64,000 bases of DNA from Cristatella mucedo (lineage: Eukaryota > Bryozoa > Phylactolaemata > Cristatellidae): the NCBI GenBank assembly GCA_009760855.2, contig WPIO01000024.1, positions 922,501 to 986,500 on the forward strand, given 5' to 3'. A program made the position numbers and the translations under genes. Each line of letters begins with the position of its first letter. The first letter of the stretch is position 1. Shown here in pieces: positions 46,640 through 56,399 of the stretch. Under the pieces are notes generated by a model that saw only the letters and a list, made by a program, of their open reading frames with translations, was not told the origin of the DNA and ran no database searches.

Positions 46640-47207
46640 GGCGCTAAACAAATGAGATATATACTTTTTTTTAGCACACTGGCTACAGCTGTTCATCAGG
46701 GGCACCTACATATCGTGGATAAGTCGAAGTCCCCAGATTAGAGTACGGCTGAACGTGAGCACTTAAGGAGTCAGGCTTTCGCCGGGCCCTGACAGTCGGT
46801 GATCCAAAGACAGGAGAACAAGCTCGCAGATCGGGCACAGATCTCGCACAAATCGATTCCAGGTATGCACCTGCTGGATACTCGAAGGCCGCACCTCGCG
46901 GACGCATTCATTAAGGCATACTTCGCCTTGACATGCACTTACCGAAGCGCTGCCGGATGTCATCGGTCAGAAGCGCCTGCATGCCCTCATAGAAAGCCTG
47001 AACGCTAGCCGACCAGTCATCGACTGGCAGATTTAATGGGATCATGTCCTTGAATCGCTTCAACGCATCCAGAATCCGGCGTCGGAGGCTTGACGCTAGT
47101 CTCTGGTCGAGCGACTGCAGGCTGGTCAACAGTTCAGCGCCTGCAGTGACGGGCAGCTCGGGCTGCCTCGTGGCGGCGTCGCTTCTTGGCTCCTCGTGGA
47201 GCGCCCT
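33500..47207 (-). CDS. RABGEF1: RABGEF1/Rabex-5-like Rab5 exchange factor, 3' five exons
   Basis: Guanine-nucleotide exchange factor for Rab5-type GTPases on early endosomes. Minus-strand exons, in coding order: 46943-47207, 40402-40540, 37998-38095, 36697-36974, 33500-33964. Introns are GT-AG and phases agree; the sum is 1245 nt (414 residues plus stop at 33500-33502). The first exon listed may instead start at 47237, where a second good acceptor also keeps phase 0. Order of parts: helical bundle (FYEGMQ, QVERFVMRMIYATVFCP), VPS9 core with SADDFLPAFIYVVIRAG and NGERGYYFTSL, then FIRKLDADSLNLS and YMSG, then a coiled-coil tail. The catalytically important Asp of the SADDF motif and the Tyr of the GYYFT motif are both present. 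Missing here: the N-terminal A20 zinc finger and ubiquitin-interacting part found in vertebrate Rabex-5. Those exons must lie elsewhere, if they exist. Confidence 0.92.
34319..34411. repeat. (CCCTG)n / CCCCTG minisatellite in RABGEF1 intron
   Basis: About 93 bp of CCCTG and CCCCTNCCCCTG units. Open frames across it are compositional. Confidence 0.9.
34690..35005 (+). mobile_element. LINE family B 3' end
   Basis: atgcaatgacaactactctc, then gactatggctcatccttttc, then the family 3' UTR gtgcgctatacaaaactctc and ttgtggagttacagacgggg. It gives the uninterrupted target site of the foldback element at 31.4 kb. Confidence 0.85.
35010..36690. other. RABGEF1 intron sequence between terminal and VPS9 exons
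   Basis: Contains a (GAGC)n tract at about 35638-35664. No mobile element was recognised in 35.7-36.5 kb. Confidence 0.5.
36697..36974 (-). CDS. RABGEF1: RABGEF1 exon: VPS9 catalytic core
   Basis: Encodes SPIDKLESIVSCS, SADDFLPAFIYVVIRAG, LQSNINYVARFANPS and GYYFTSL. These are the central VPS9 helices that contact Rab5 and include the conserved Asp and Tyr. Acceptor TTCTCTTGCAG and donor CTTG|GTAAGG, phase 0. Confidence 0.93.
37380..37470 (+). mobile_element. Degraded LINE family A tail
   Basis: tgtaaagtgcccggaaagag, then a decayed body and ttactgttattattgg. Confidence 0.55.
37998..38095 (-). CDS. RABGEF1: RABGEF1 exon: VPS9 start, LRWIT motif
   Basis: A short exon of 98 nt. It reads RTRRLRWITAHHLDA and then ASVRESLEAAYA, matching the ALRWVTPQML region of Rabex-5. 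Acceptor CTGCTTTAG and donor GCAG|GTAAAT. The phases (2 in, 1 out) fit both neighbours exactly. Confidence 0.88.
38318..38480 (-). mobile_element. tRNA-derived SINE (family 1)
   Basis: cagcctctttttgtatagcg, then gctatcaccaccacttgcag, then a B-box region with gaattcgaacccacgacctc, then cgccttacctagtgagcc. Lies in a RABGEF1 intron. Confidence 0.82.
39726..39955 (-). mobile_element. LINE family A 3' fragment
   Basis: (AAT)n at 39728-39744, tail ccctcagagaactgaatctc, then decayed 3' UTR. Confidence 0.7.
39963..40195 (+). mobile_element. Full-length tRNA-derived SINE with LINE A tail
   Basis: Head: gagccatgatggcacactag, with B box ggttcgaatcctg at about 40022-40034. Body: gccgctgcaagcggtgg and aaaggctcttctg. 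Tail: gcaaatgtaaagcgcctaga, tgagggcgctttatcaagtg and a T/A-rich ATT end (to about 40190). The tail is the same as the family A LINE tail, so the LINE machinery probably mobilised it. Confidence 0.85.
40402..40540 (-). CDS. RABGEF1: RABGEF1 exon: helical bundle to VPS9
   Basis: Encodes a 46-residue stretch including EQVERFVMRMIYATVFCP, the counterpart of the EKYIMTRLYKYVFCP segment of Rabex-5. Acceptor CTCACAG and donor CTCAG|GTGAGA. It enters in phase 1 and leaves in phase 2, consistent with the neighbouring exons. Confidence 0.88.
40960..41185 (+). mobile_element. LINE family A 3' end
   Basis: cttgcatgctgaccctgtgc, then gcaaatgtaaagcgcctaga, then gggcgctttatcaattgc and (ATT)n to about 41183. 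Confidence 0.8.
41605..41720 (-). mobile_element. LINE family A tail
   Basis: gataataatgatggtaatgc, then cctcagagatctcaatctct and aagcactttacatttgctgc. Confidence 0.65.
41770..42090 (+). mobile_element. LINE family A 3' end, diverged
   Basis: ttgacgacattcaaaaaagc (RT end), then cgtgctgacactgtgcatgc, then catgtaaagtgcctaaaaag, then attgttattacttatt. Confidence 0.65.
42120..44900 (-). mobile_element. Old LINE family B copy, about 2.7 kb
   Basis: Read on the minus strand, the C-terminal end (about 42320-42180) gives VDNKLVVPF-type and DRSFSSA-type fragments. The RT core near 43040-43110 gives HFCADNSQLYFLFKLSESAA, with a broken catalytic box (CADN instead of YADD). 43541-43690 gives SSESAIVRPILK. 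Many stops and frameshifts are present. The upstream limit near 44.9 kb is a guess. Confidence 0.7.
42470..42600 (+). mobile_element. Second tRNA-derived SINE family, copy 1
   Basis: ggtccagcgattaaggtgtc, gttggcttgagccccgacgc (B-box-like), gaagagcctgaatagagatt and a tail aattattattacta. Nested in or beside the LINE family B copy. Confidence 0.6.
45465..46300 (-). mobile_element. LINE family A, 5'-truncated
   Basis: AAT-rich start, tail gataaagcgccctcagagaa at 45496, 3' UTR, and an RT C-terminus open for 118 codons (45827-46183) with [20 protein letters not shown]. Confidence 0.88.
46335..46400 (+). mobile_element. LINE or SINE tail
   Basis: tttaagtgcctaaaatgaga, then tttaccttagggtgcttg, then a gagcattatta end. 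Confidence 0.5.
46462..46636 (+). mobile_element. Second tRNA-derived SINE family, copy 2, with (CT)n
   Basis: gggcccagcggttaaggtgc (A-box-like) and gtgggctcgagcccc (B-box-like), then gctcttcaataaagtttg and a (CT)n tract at 46582-46636. The head matches the copy at 42.47 kb. Confidence 0.6.
46943..47207 (-). CDS. RABGEF1: RABGEF1 exon: start of helical bundle
   Basis: Encodes LRRRILDALKRFKDM and then AFYEGMQALLTDDI, which matches the helical-bundle start of Rabex-5. The acceptor is CTACAG, with the exon starting at 47207. An alternative acceptor ending in TTTATAG would add ten codons to 47237, directly after an in-frame stop. The donor is CTTCG|GTAAGT, leaving one base (phase 1). Confidence 0.82.
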
Positions 47208-47239
47208 CTGTAGGAGTCGCGACAGAAGAATAGGCATCT

Positions 47240-48880
47240 ATAAAGTAAAGTCGTTTGCTGAGGAGTCGTGGGATAGCTAAAGCATTAGGAAGCAGGCTAA
47301 AAAACTTTTCATTTGTATACGATGGACTGCGAATTTGCAGATGTAATTCGATTGGGCATGCTAATTTGCAAACATAATCCGATCAAGCATGCAATCGTAG
47401 TAATAATAAGCCTTGGGTATAACAGCGAGTGAGAGAACCTATGTATCTATCCATGCTCACGTATACCGTATGTAAGACACGGATGTGGACGGTGCAGATG
47501 TGGAGAGACAGCACGAAATTATCCAATACGACTGACGCATCAGCTCAACGCCTGCACCTTCGTTATTATCAGCGCCAAGTACGGAAGCACATCCGGTCAT
47601 GCAGCATCCCCATATTTTATAATACCGGATTAGGGGATAAGTGAAGGTCTGCGCTCCGTTAGCGGGCTGCTTGTGATCAAGCAACCAGAGGGCACCACGA
47701 GGCACTATACGCTTTCTGCGATATGTCAACAGTATGCTACCAGGGGTGGGGGGTCCAGGCATGTGAGCTACATAACATGGGTCTGCTTGTGAGTTCAATA
47801 ACCTAAGGCCTTCGGCTGCACACGTGGGCAAAAAAGGGAGATAGAGAGGTGTATAGCACCAGAGGCAAATGTTTACCCGGACGAGCTAGGAGAATACAGC
47901 AGCCGCGAGCAGCAGCTGGACTAGTGCAGCATGCTCTCCGGGCATCAGATCAAACAGAAAGCAATCAACGGCTGCACACACACGATGCGATAGCACAACA
48001 GTGCGGTGATACCTACGACCAACGACCGACTATCCATGACCAATCCGAGGAGTCTGCACCGTCTGCCTGAGGCTGGCAGTTACCAGGCAGCACTGTCGGT
48101 GCAGTACAGTTGCAGCTGCGACACGCACACAAAAACTTCCGGGCAAACGAACAGAAACGGGAATTGGAGCAATCAATCACTTGAATGAAGTGGCCATGTC
48201 ACGTTCACTTCGTCCGCCGCTTTGAATCCAGGCAGCTATGCGTCAGTATACACGGCTATACACAGCTATACCTTAGTATACACAGCTAAACGCGTCAGTA
48301 AAGTACCGAGTGCGTCGTTACATGAAGTAACATATTGGCACTGAATGATGACCAGCTAGAATTAATTCTGAGGTACGTGCTAATTTTTTGAAATTGCAAT
48401 TCAGACACTCTGGTGCCATTAATCACTTACGTTAGCTGCTGTAGCCGCTTGGCAATATCTGAAGTGACCGCGGGACTGAGCGCTAGGCTATTGCACACTA
48501 GTTTGATGCTCGGCAATCAATACTACGGCAGCAAGTGCATGATAGTGGTGTGCTACACAGAGAGTTCAGCCTCGCTAAGACACCGCGGTTGATGTTCGCC
48601 ATAAAGTACGGTCTCGGGTAGACAAGTAATGGGGCTATGACTGCTACGGGTGTTGTCAGCAGCCGCGCTATGGGTTACTGACGGTTTGACTCTCTGCTTA
48701 CGAAGTCCATGACGAGAGATCTAACCACAACTAGTATGCAGAGCTACCGCTCAAAAAGACCAAAGCACTGAATACAGGACACCCTTCTTAATTCGTACTA
48801 GAACCTAAGGCTGGTGAAACCCTCGGCAATCAGCTCTTTGTCTCTGCCCTCTCTCTCTCTCTCTCTCCGTCCCTCTTTAT
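47240..48880. other. Upstream of the last RABGEF1 exon found; no further exon confirmed
   Basis: Either a RABGEF1 intron or upstream DNA. Open frames show no A20-type zinc finger. A possible minus-strand mini-exon at about 48429-48475 was considered and rejected on phase. Confidence 0.45.
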
Positions 48881-48885
48881 GTGTA

Positions 48886-48922
48886 TATATATATATCCAG
48901 TATATATATATATATATATCCA

Positions 48923-48968
<46 letters not shown>

Positions 48969-48986
48969 AGTATATATATATATATA
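48886..48986. repeat. (TA)n microsatellite with CCAG interruptions
   Basis: TA runs broken three times by tatccagtat, which suggests a higher-order duplication. Confidence 0.92.
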
Positions 48987-49204
48987 AATATATATTTGCA
49001 TGTGTGTACATTGTGTAAGTATGTATACTATACATTAATAGATATCATATATAATAATATAATATAATATAGATATTATTGATATATAAACCTGTACAAA
49101 CGTGTATATTTACACAGCGTATATCTCCTATCTGCATACTAATCTACACACTCTCCATGTATCTATCCATCTCTCATCTGCCTCTCAACTCTTGTCTCTC
49201 GCTG

Positions 49205-50295
49205 TCTGTCTCTCGCTCTCTTTGTCTCTGTCTCTGTCTTTGTCTGTCTTTGTCTGTCTTTGTCTGTCTTTGTCCGTCTTTGTCTGTCTTTGTCTGTCTT
49301 TGTCTTTATCTGTCTGCCGGTCTGCCGGTCTTTGCCTGTCTTTGCCCGTCTGCCCGTCTTTGCCCGTCTTTGTCCGTCTTTGTTCCTCTTTGTCTGTCTT
49401 TGTCTTTGTCTGTCTTTGTCTGTCTTTGTCTGTCTTTCTGTCTTTGTCTGTCTTTGTCTGTGTCGGTCTTTGTCTGTCTTTGTCTTTGTCTGTCTGCCGG
49501 TCTGCCGGTCTTTGCCTGTCTTTGCCCGTCTGCCCGTATTTGCCCGTCTTTGTCCGTCTTTGTTCCTCTTTGTCTGTCTTTGTCTGTCTTTGTCTGTCTT
49601 TGTCTGTCTTTGTCTGTCTTTGTCTGTCTTTGTCTGTCTTTGTCTGTCTTTGTCTGTCTTTGTCCGTCTTTGTCCGTCTTTGTCCGTCTTTGTCCGTCTT
49701 TGTCCGTCTTTGTCCGTCTTTGTCTGTCTTTGTCTGTCTTTGTCTGTCTTTGTCTTTGTCTGTCTGCCGGTCTGCCGGTCTTTGCCTGTCTTTGCCCGTC
49801 TGCCCGTCTTTGCCCGTCTTTGCCCGTCTTTGCCCATCTTTGTCTGTCTTTGTCCGTCTTTGTCTGTCTTTGTCTTTGTCGGTCTTTGTCTGTCTTTGTC
49901 TGTCTTTGTCTGTCTTTGTCTGTCTTTGTCTGTCTTTGTCTGTCTTTCTGTCTTTGTCTGTCTTTGTCTGTCTTTCTGTCTTTGTCTGTCTTTGTCTGTC
50001 TTTCTGTCTTTGTCTGTCTTTGTCTGTGTCGGTCTTTGTCTGTCTTTGTCTGTCTTTGTCTGTCTTTCTGTCTTTGTCTGTCTTTGTCTGTCTTTGTCTG
50101 TCTTTGTCTTTGTCTTTGTCTTTGTCTTTGTCTTTGTCTTTGTCTTTGTGTCTTTGTCTGTGTCTTTGTGTCTTTGTGTCTTTGTCCGTCTTTGTCCGTA
50201 TTTGTCCGTCTTTATCCGTCTTTATCCGTCCTTGTCCGTCCTTGTCCGTCTTGTCCGTCTTTGTCTATCTTTGTCCGTCTTTGTCCGTCTCTGAG
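49205..50295. repeat. Minisatellite, unit TTTGTCTGTC, about 1.1 kb
   Basis: About a hundred copies of a 10-bp unit with C/T variants (TTTGTCCGTC, TTTGCCCGTC). A longer block with gtctgccggtctgccggtct recurs at about 49310, 49490 and 49765. Because the unit is 10 bp, every frame on this strand stays open. The resulting Leu/Ser/Val/Phe/Cys peptides are artefacts. Confidence 0.95.
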
Positions 50296-50299
50296 TGTG

Positions 50300-51270
50300 T
50301 CTGTCTCTGTCACAGTGTGTCTGTCTGTTTGCTTGTATGTCTGTCTTTCTTTCTCTTATCTCTATCCCTCTTTCTCTCTCGCTCCCTCCACCTTTCTCCC
50401 ACTTAATTTTTTTAATTCATTTGAACACAAAAGTGGCCAAACCGCTTGCCAGCAACTTCCCAAGGTTTCATAGATGGACATTTCCTGAGTAAGGTCATTC
50501 TACCGCCGAAATTAAAAGAATGTCTCTAGCAATCCCAAGAGCGGTTATCGCATTTTCAGATACTACCGCAACGGCATCTCCGCGTGACGCGAGGCGACCG
50601 TCAGAAACGCTATCAACGTAAGAATGTAGTTTCGTCGTTCTGAGAAAGATTTTAGTGCGTAGGGGCGGTGGCTGAGCCAGGGGGAAGGCAGGGGGGGCAT
50701 TTGCCCTGCTCCCGCCCCTACAGAGGGGCAGCGACTTGGGCCCGCCCCTATCCATCCTACGCATTGACCGTCACACCAACTACAGTGTTTCATTAGTCGC
50801 AGGACTGGCCCCGTCTAGACGCCAATCTAGTGGGTCTTGCCCATAGATACACATAGAGATTGCGCACTTGCTCGCTCCGCCTTAATGAAAATCGCGGCTC
50901 CGCCTTTGTATGGCGGAAATAAGAGGGAGCGGCGTCGGAGGACGAAGAATGTAGACACACAGCGGATGCAGCATCCGCTGTATCTCCACCTAGAATTTTA
51001 CGAAGGCTTGCAGCCGTGTAAGCGTTTTCCATAGTACACCCAAGGCGTACTCGGCTTTATGTCTGCCTACGGTAGCCAATAAGCTCCTTCTCACGACAGT
51101 GAGAAATCAGTAAGCCGAGCCAAGTCCGGAAGGCGGTCGAGGAATTAAGTGGCATGGAAGTAGCCGCTTGGGACGGCTAGATAGGAAGTGCTTGAGTTGG
51201 CTGGCAGTAGGAGACTACGGCAGGCTGCGCGCGGTCACGTGCCTACAGAGCAATGCATCTATTACCAGTA
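50300..51270. other. Intergenic or intronic sequence, no gene recognised
   Basis: Includes a G/C-run segment (50660-50740) with short inverted similarity. Open frames on both strands lack domains. Confidence 0.4.
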
Positions 51271-51271
51271 T

Positions 51272-52490
51272 AATAATAATAATAATAATAATAATTCACT
51301 TTATAAAGCGCCTTCAGAGAACTCAATCTCTCTCTAGGCGCTCTACATTTGCTGTAAAGTGAAATGCAATTGAATGGTAAGTAAAATCATGCTTGAAAAA
51401 CAAACGAGATGAATAATATGGTTAGGGGTGACATGCACAGGGTCAGCATGCAAATGTGGTTAGTGGCAGCATGCACAGTGTCAGCACGCATAAGCACATC
51501 AAGAACGAATCACAGGGACCCACTAAATGCTGTCCTAAATAGGTGTTTTTAGGTTCCTTTTAAATTTGGTCAGGTCAGGGGATGTTTTGACGCATGTCGG
51601 GAGGGAGTTCCAGGCTGTGGGAGCATACGAGCTAAATGCACGGTCTCCAAAGGATTTAAGGTTTGTACGAGGTATTTCTAGACTGTTGGATTCCGAGAAG
51701 CGGGTGGTACGATGCTTGGCCTGATGGAGTAGTATATTTGACAGATAGGCTGGAGCCATAGAGTGAAGGGACCTAAAAGTGAGCGACAAAACCTTGAAGT
51801 CAATCCGTTGCTTGACTGGTAGCCAGTGCAGGTCGGCGAGAAGTGGAGTAATGTGGCAACTGCGACGCTCACGACAGACAAGCCTAGCTGCGGAGTTTTG
51901 CACCAGCTGCAATTGCCCGATCGCACATGCTGGTAGGCCAGTAAGCAGTGAGTTGCAGAAGTCGAGACGGGATGTCACGAATGCATGAACTAACTTTGAC
52001 GTGGTATCTTTATCTAAACAAGCCCGAATTTTAGCAATGTTATGAAGCTGAAAATAGGCGGATTTGACTGTGGAGCTGATATGGTCGTCTAACGAGAGGT
52101 CGCTTTGGAATATGACACCTAGATTCCGAGCCGATTCGACAAGGGATATGCTGGCAGAGCCAATTTTGAGAGTCAGCCTTTCCAATCTCTGGATCACACT
52201 GGGTTTGCCCATAACTAGTAAGTTAGTTTTATCATCGTTAAGTTTTAGAAAATTTGCTGCCATCCATGTGCGGATGTCATCAATGCATGCAGCTAGTGAG
52301 TTGAGAGAATTTGAGGTGCTCGAAGGCTGGGAGGGATCAAAGCAAAGGTACAACTGAGTGTCATCCGCATAGAAGTGAAAGCCTAGATTGTGCTTGGCAA
52401 TCACATCAGCAAGAGGCAGAGTATAAACCGTGAAAAGAACCGGACCTAGCACTGAGCCCTGAGGTACTCCATATTTCAGAGTATCTCACT
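51272..52490 (-). mobile_element. Best-preserved LINE family A copy, RT C-terminal half intact
   Basis: (AAT)n at 51271-51292, tail and 3' UTR to 51530, then a 305-codon open frame (51535-52452). It encodes [30 protein letters not shown] with intact catalytic [17 protein letters not shown], and the C-terminal [11 protein letters not shown] and [15 protein letters not shown]. The copy is 5'-truncated inside the RT, so it cannot move by itself. Its low decay marks it as recent. Confidence 0.92.
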
Positions 52491-52524
52491 GATTCAAGAA
52501 ACCCGTAAGGACCGAACCATGCCG

Positions 52525-52615
52525 TGCCTCCTTTACAGCATACGCAAAGTGCCTCGAAGATTTTTATTTCTCTGAAGATGCTATGCAAATTTATTAGTAT
52601 TCTTATCCTTATCAG
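52525..52615 (+). mobile_element. Degraded LINE tail
   Basis: tacgcaaagtgcctcgaaga, then tttctctgaagatgctatgc, then ttattagtattctta. Confidence 0.55.
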
Positions 52616-52639
52616 CACTCGTTCGACCGTACAGGACAT

Positions 52640-53560
52640 TAGTCGCCATCGTCGGGCAGCCTCTGTCCTACTGCCGGAGGCGACGCACTCTCGCGGCAGC
52701 TCGCTCTGCGGCTAGCTGGCGCTAGATTAGCGTTCACCGCTTTAGCCAAACGAGAGAGAAACCCCTAAGCGGAGCAGCAGCAGCAACAGCAGCAACAGCG
52801 GCAGCATTCTGTTCCCCAGTAAGACTACAGCTACGCCTGGTCATGGCCTCATAACGATTACGTAAGCGCCGCCGTACATGAGCGCTACTAATAGCTCGTT
52901 AGCGTCGCTTTATTCCGGCTCAACAGGCGAATGAATTCCGTCAGCGAGAGCGGTACTTGTTCGCATCAGCTGCTTTCGTTGAGCGGGTGCACAGCCGAGT
53001 CTTGACTGCGTACGAGAATAAACCGCTGAGAAACGCGGGCCGCCTAGCCGCCGATGGCGATACTGCGCATGCGCAGTGAGAACGAAACCCTGGAGCGGCG
53101 CTCTCCTCGTAACGTCGAGGCAGCAGCGCAGCAGGTCGCCGCGCCAGCCGACCTACCGGTGCGAGAATCGGTGACTCTTACTCGATTCGCGCTCGGCTAC
53201 AGGCGACACTGCGTCGGTGCGGCGCGACAGCGATATCGAGGACTGACACGCGGGCGGCCGCGCTGGCCCTGGCTGCGCGGATATCTGCTGACGACGGACG
53301 TGTCACGTGATCACGCCGCTGAAACCGCATTCTTAGCGCGGAAAGCTGGCGTTTCGGCGTTTCGGCGTTGCGGGCGGCGGGCACCGAGCCAAAACGTGGC
53401 TTGGTGCACAGAGAAAGGAAGGTCTCTGCGCTGACTGACGCAGCGGCGACTGGCTGCGGTTGCATGCCCTTCGCCCGGCCCCCTCCCAAGAAAAAACCGC
53501 TCGCTCATTTGAGTCGCCCGCTGGCTGGCGCCCCCTCTCTCGCAGGCGAGAGGCAGCACT

Positions 53561-53592
<32 letters not shown>

Positions 53593-54070
53593 GTCGACCC
53601 GAATTGAGGAAGCGCGGCGCCCACCCGAGCCGATCGGTCGGTATAGCTGCCATGTTACTGTTGGCCGTCTTGGCTTTCTGACTCCCCCTTGCCCCCACCC
53701 CGTCGTGTCCCCCCCTCGAACCAGGTTACACAACTGCTTTCCAGTGGGCAGTTCTTTGACCGCACCCGCAGCGCCAGCTGACGCTGAGCGCGTCCGCCAC
53801 AGCCTCGGCGAGCCATCGCATAAGCGGAAGGGTCAGGGTCAGCCTAGGCCGTCCGACTCGCCGGCGCTCTTTCGGCATGGGTCGGATATATGCGGGCAAC
53901 GCGGCCCCATCTGGCTTCCTGCGCGGCCTGTGCCTCGGCGCAGTTTTTATTTTCGCCTAGAGCCAACCGCGTACTCGGCCGATAACAAAAAAAAGGCCTG
54001 CCGTCTGGCGGTTAGCCGCTGGCTGACTACGTCGGCGGGTCGATGCGAGCTAGCTAGCTAGGCTCGTCTG
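52640..54070. promoter_or_regulatory. CpG-rich segment with GCC tract
   Basis: GC- and CpG-rich sequence flanked by LINE fragments, with a (GCC)n tract at 53562-53591. Several frames are open on both strands, as expected from composition alone, and none shows a recognisable domain. It could be a promoter, for example of the missing RABGEF1 5' end, but no exon was identified. Confidence 0.35.
53562..53591. repeat. (GCC)n tract
   Basis: Ten GCC triplets inside the 52.6-54.1 kb CpG-rich segment. Confidence 0.9.
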
Positions 54071-54084
54071 CCGTAAGTGTCACA

Positions 54085-54668
54085 GTTGCCAAAGCAGCGC
54101 ACCAATTCTCGCCGACCTGCAGCGGCTCTTAATAAGGCAGCGTATCGACTTGAAGGTTCTGTCACTCACGTCCAGTTTTCATCCTTCTCTGGCTCCAGCC
54201 TACTTGTCAGAACTACTCTCCCACCAGGCACGTCATCGCTTTTCAAACTCGAATCGTCTAGCTATTTCTAGGACCAAACTCAAATCCTTTAGAGACCATG
54301 TCTCTAGTCCGTATGCTCGCAAAGCCTGGAACTCTCTCCCGACTGACGTCTCGACATCCCTTAACTTGACGACATTCAAAGAGAAGCTAAACACACCCTT
54401 AATACTCAATGGTACTTTATGGGTCCTTGTGATCTGTCCTTTGCGTGCTTACGCATGCTGACATTGCACACGTTACCTCCAACCGCATTTACAAGTTGAC
54501 ACTGTGCATGCTACCTATAGTCATACATTGTTGACACTGCGCAGGTCACCAGAAACCGTTTGATCAGCTTAATTTACAGCATATGCGAAGTGCCTAGAAA
54601 GAGATTTAAGTTCTCTGTTGGTGCTACACAAGTGTATTACTATAATTATTGTGATTATTAACATTATT
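54085..54668 (+). mobile_element. LINE family A 3' end, diverged
   Basis: accaattctcgccgacctgc, then APAYLSELLSHQARHR (54190-54240), then ARKAWNSLPTDVSTSL, then the 3' UTR and gcgaagtgcctagaaagaga with an ATT-rich end. Confidence 0.8.
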
Positions 54669-54669
54669 A

Positions 54670-55156
54670 TGCCGAGACGCAAACATTGCTAAAGTTCGGC
54701 AAGGGTCACATCTAACGACGCCTTCGTGTCTGGGATTGTATCCGCTTCACCTTTCGTGAAAACATCGAATTTTATACGGTCACGCCCCCTGGTTAGCTTA
54801 GTCCTGGCTCGATGCCCCTTGGTCCCTGGCGGCGCACCGGTACTATTAGCCCGGCCCTCCAGGTTCGAACCAAGTCCACAGATACGCCAACGACTGGCCT
54901 CGTATTCACATTGAAGCGGCAGTACTTAGTACTTCTGACGCATTAGTCGGGCCAGAATCGGATCAAGATTTATTTGCTTCTTGACAATTTACTCGCGGCC
55001 CGCGCCCGACTAGAAAAGAACGGCGCGCGCCGGCATGCGTGCTGGAGCGCCCGTGTTAACGCCCGCGCTGCATTGCGCAGCGGCACTCGGCCGCCGCCGT
55101 AGACAGGCGGACAGGCGTGTCAGCTGTCGTCCACGCGCATGCGAAGACGAGCTGCT

Positions 55157-55246
<90 letters not shown>

Positions 55247-55800
55247 AGTCGTCGGTCGGCTGCCGCGAGCGCTAGTCGGCGACTCTCCGGTCCTTCGGCG
55301 GCGGCGGCGCGCTCATGCGCCGTTTACTCACTCGCACCTGCGCTCGACTTCACACCGAAGCGCGCCGACCCTTGCGCTCGCGCGCGCGCACGTTCTAGGT
55401 ACTAGCTTAATTGTGGACACTTGGCTATTGGACCGCACTCGGCGCATTCTATATTCGGGCACGGGTGCGAACCGCAAACGAGCTTCGCTGGCGGGGAAGC
55501 ATTCGTTAGCTAATTGCCAGTGGAGACACACCTCGCTTCAGTCCCGCCGCGACGGCTGCGCCCTTCCAACTAGGCGTGCGCACAAACGTCTACGAATACT
55601 TCGCTGTGCCGTAAATCCGACGAGCGAACTGCGTAGCAAGCAGCCACTCAAGCCCACCGTGCGCTTTACAGAGATGCGAAGAATGGCCGACCGTACAATG
55701 ACTTCTCTTGATTCGCTAGACAGCCGTACCTCTGTTGCGCTAATCCCATGGAGCAGGGCGGCTACCGGCGTCGTACTTAACTCACGCATCAATTAGTTAG
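54670..55800. other. GC-rich segment with long GCC tract, no gene recognised
   Basis: CpG-dense at about 55.0-55.4 kb. The long plus-strand open frame 55035-55796 owes its length to the GCC tract and GC content. No domain was seen, so it is not called. Confidence 0.4.
55157..55246. repeat. (GCC)n microsatellite, about 30 units
   Basis: Ninety bases of uninterrupted GCC in a CpG-rich context. Confidence 0.95.
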
Positions 55801-55810
55801 TCTACACTAA

Positions 55811-55813
<3 letters not shown>

Positions 55814-55863
<50 letters not shown>
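55814..55863. repeat. (GA)n microsatellite
   Basis: Fifty bases of GA. Confidence 0.95.
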
Positions 55864-55867
<4 letters not shown>

Positions 55868-56085
55868 AAAAAGAGAGGGACGGCTGGTGGCAGAATTTCA
55901 TCGACAGAGGCATTTGCAAGTCAAATTTTCACGACGCGTATAATCAGACTGGCCTCTCGGTGCGGCATTCGTAATCTCTGTAAATCTAGCACCGAGCTGT
56001 TCAAACTCTATTGGAAGCATGGCAACATGAACCCTCTCTGCGAGTCTCAAGTCGCCGTAATCTGTTTTGCATGGATCGGCATATA

Positions 56086-56320
56086 GGTATGTATGCATGC
56101 ATGCTTATATGCATGTATGTATGCATGTATGTATGTATATATGCATGTTTTATATATGTATGTATGTATGTGTGCATGTATGTATGTGCATGTATTGTAT
56201 ATTGTGCATGTATGTGTGTATGTGTGTGCGTACGTACGTATGTATGTATGTACTTATGAATATATGTATGTATGTAAGTGTGCATGCGTGCATGTATGTA
56301 TACATTATGTATGTATTTAG
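56086..56320. repeat. (TATG)n / GCATG microsatellite
   Basis: Interrupted TATG tetramers with GCATG variants. Open frames across it are compositional. Confidence 0.92.
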
Positions 56321-56399
56321 GTAGGTAGTATGCTATCATGAGACTTTAAAGTGCAAAGTAAGTTGCGAATGCATGTACCACGAGGACTGGTTCCGCTTC

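Noticed and set aside
48429-48475. Possible extra minus-strand RABGEF1 mini-exon (acceptor GCTCAG, donor AAC|GTAAGT)
   Set aside because: The attractive reading frame (SDIAKRLQQL) leaves two bases over, while the next exon needs phase 0; the phase-correct frame shows nothing recognisable.
49079-50473. Long open frames of 464, 434 and 344 codons on the plus strand and 224 on the minus strand
   Set aside because: They translate a 10-bp tandem repeat that is open in every plus-strand frame; the peptides are repeat artefacts.
55035-55796. 253-codon Arg-rich open frame
   Set aside because: Its length comes from the GCC tract and high GC content; no domain, signal or splice support was seen.
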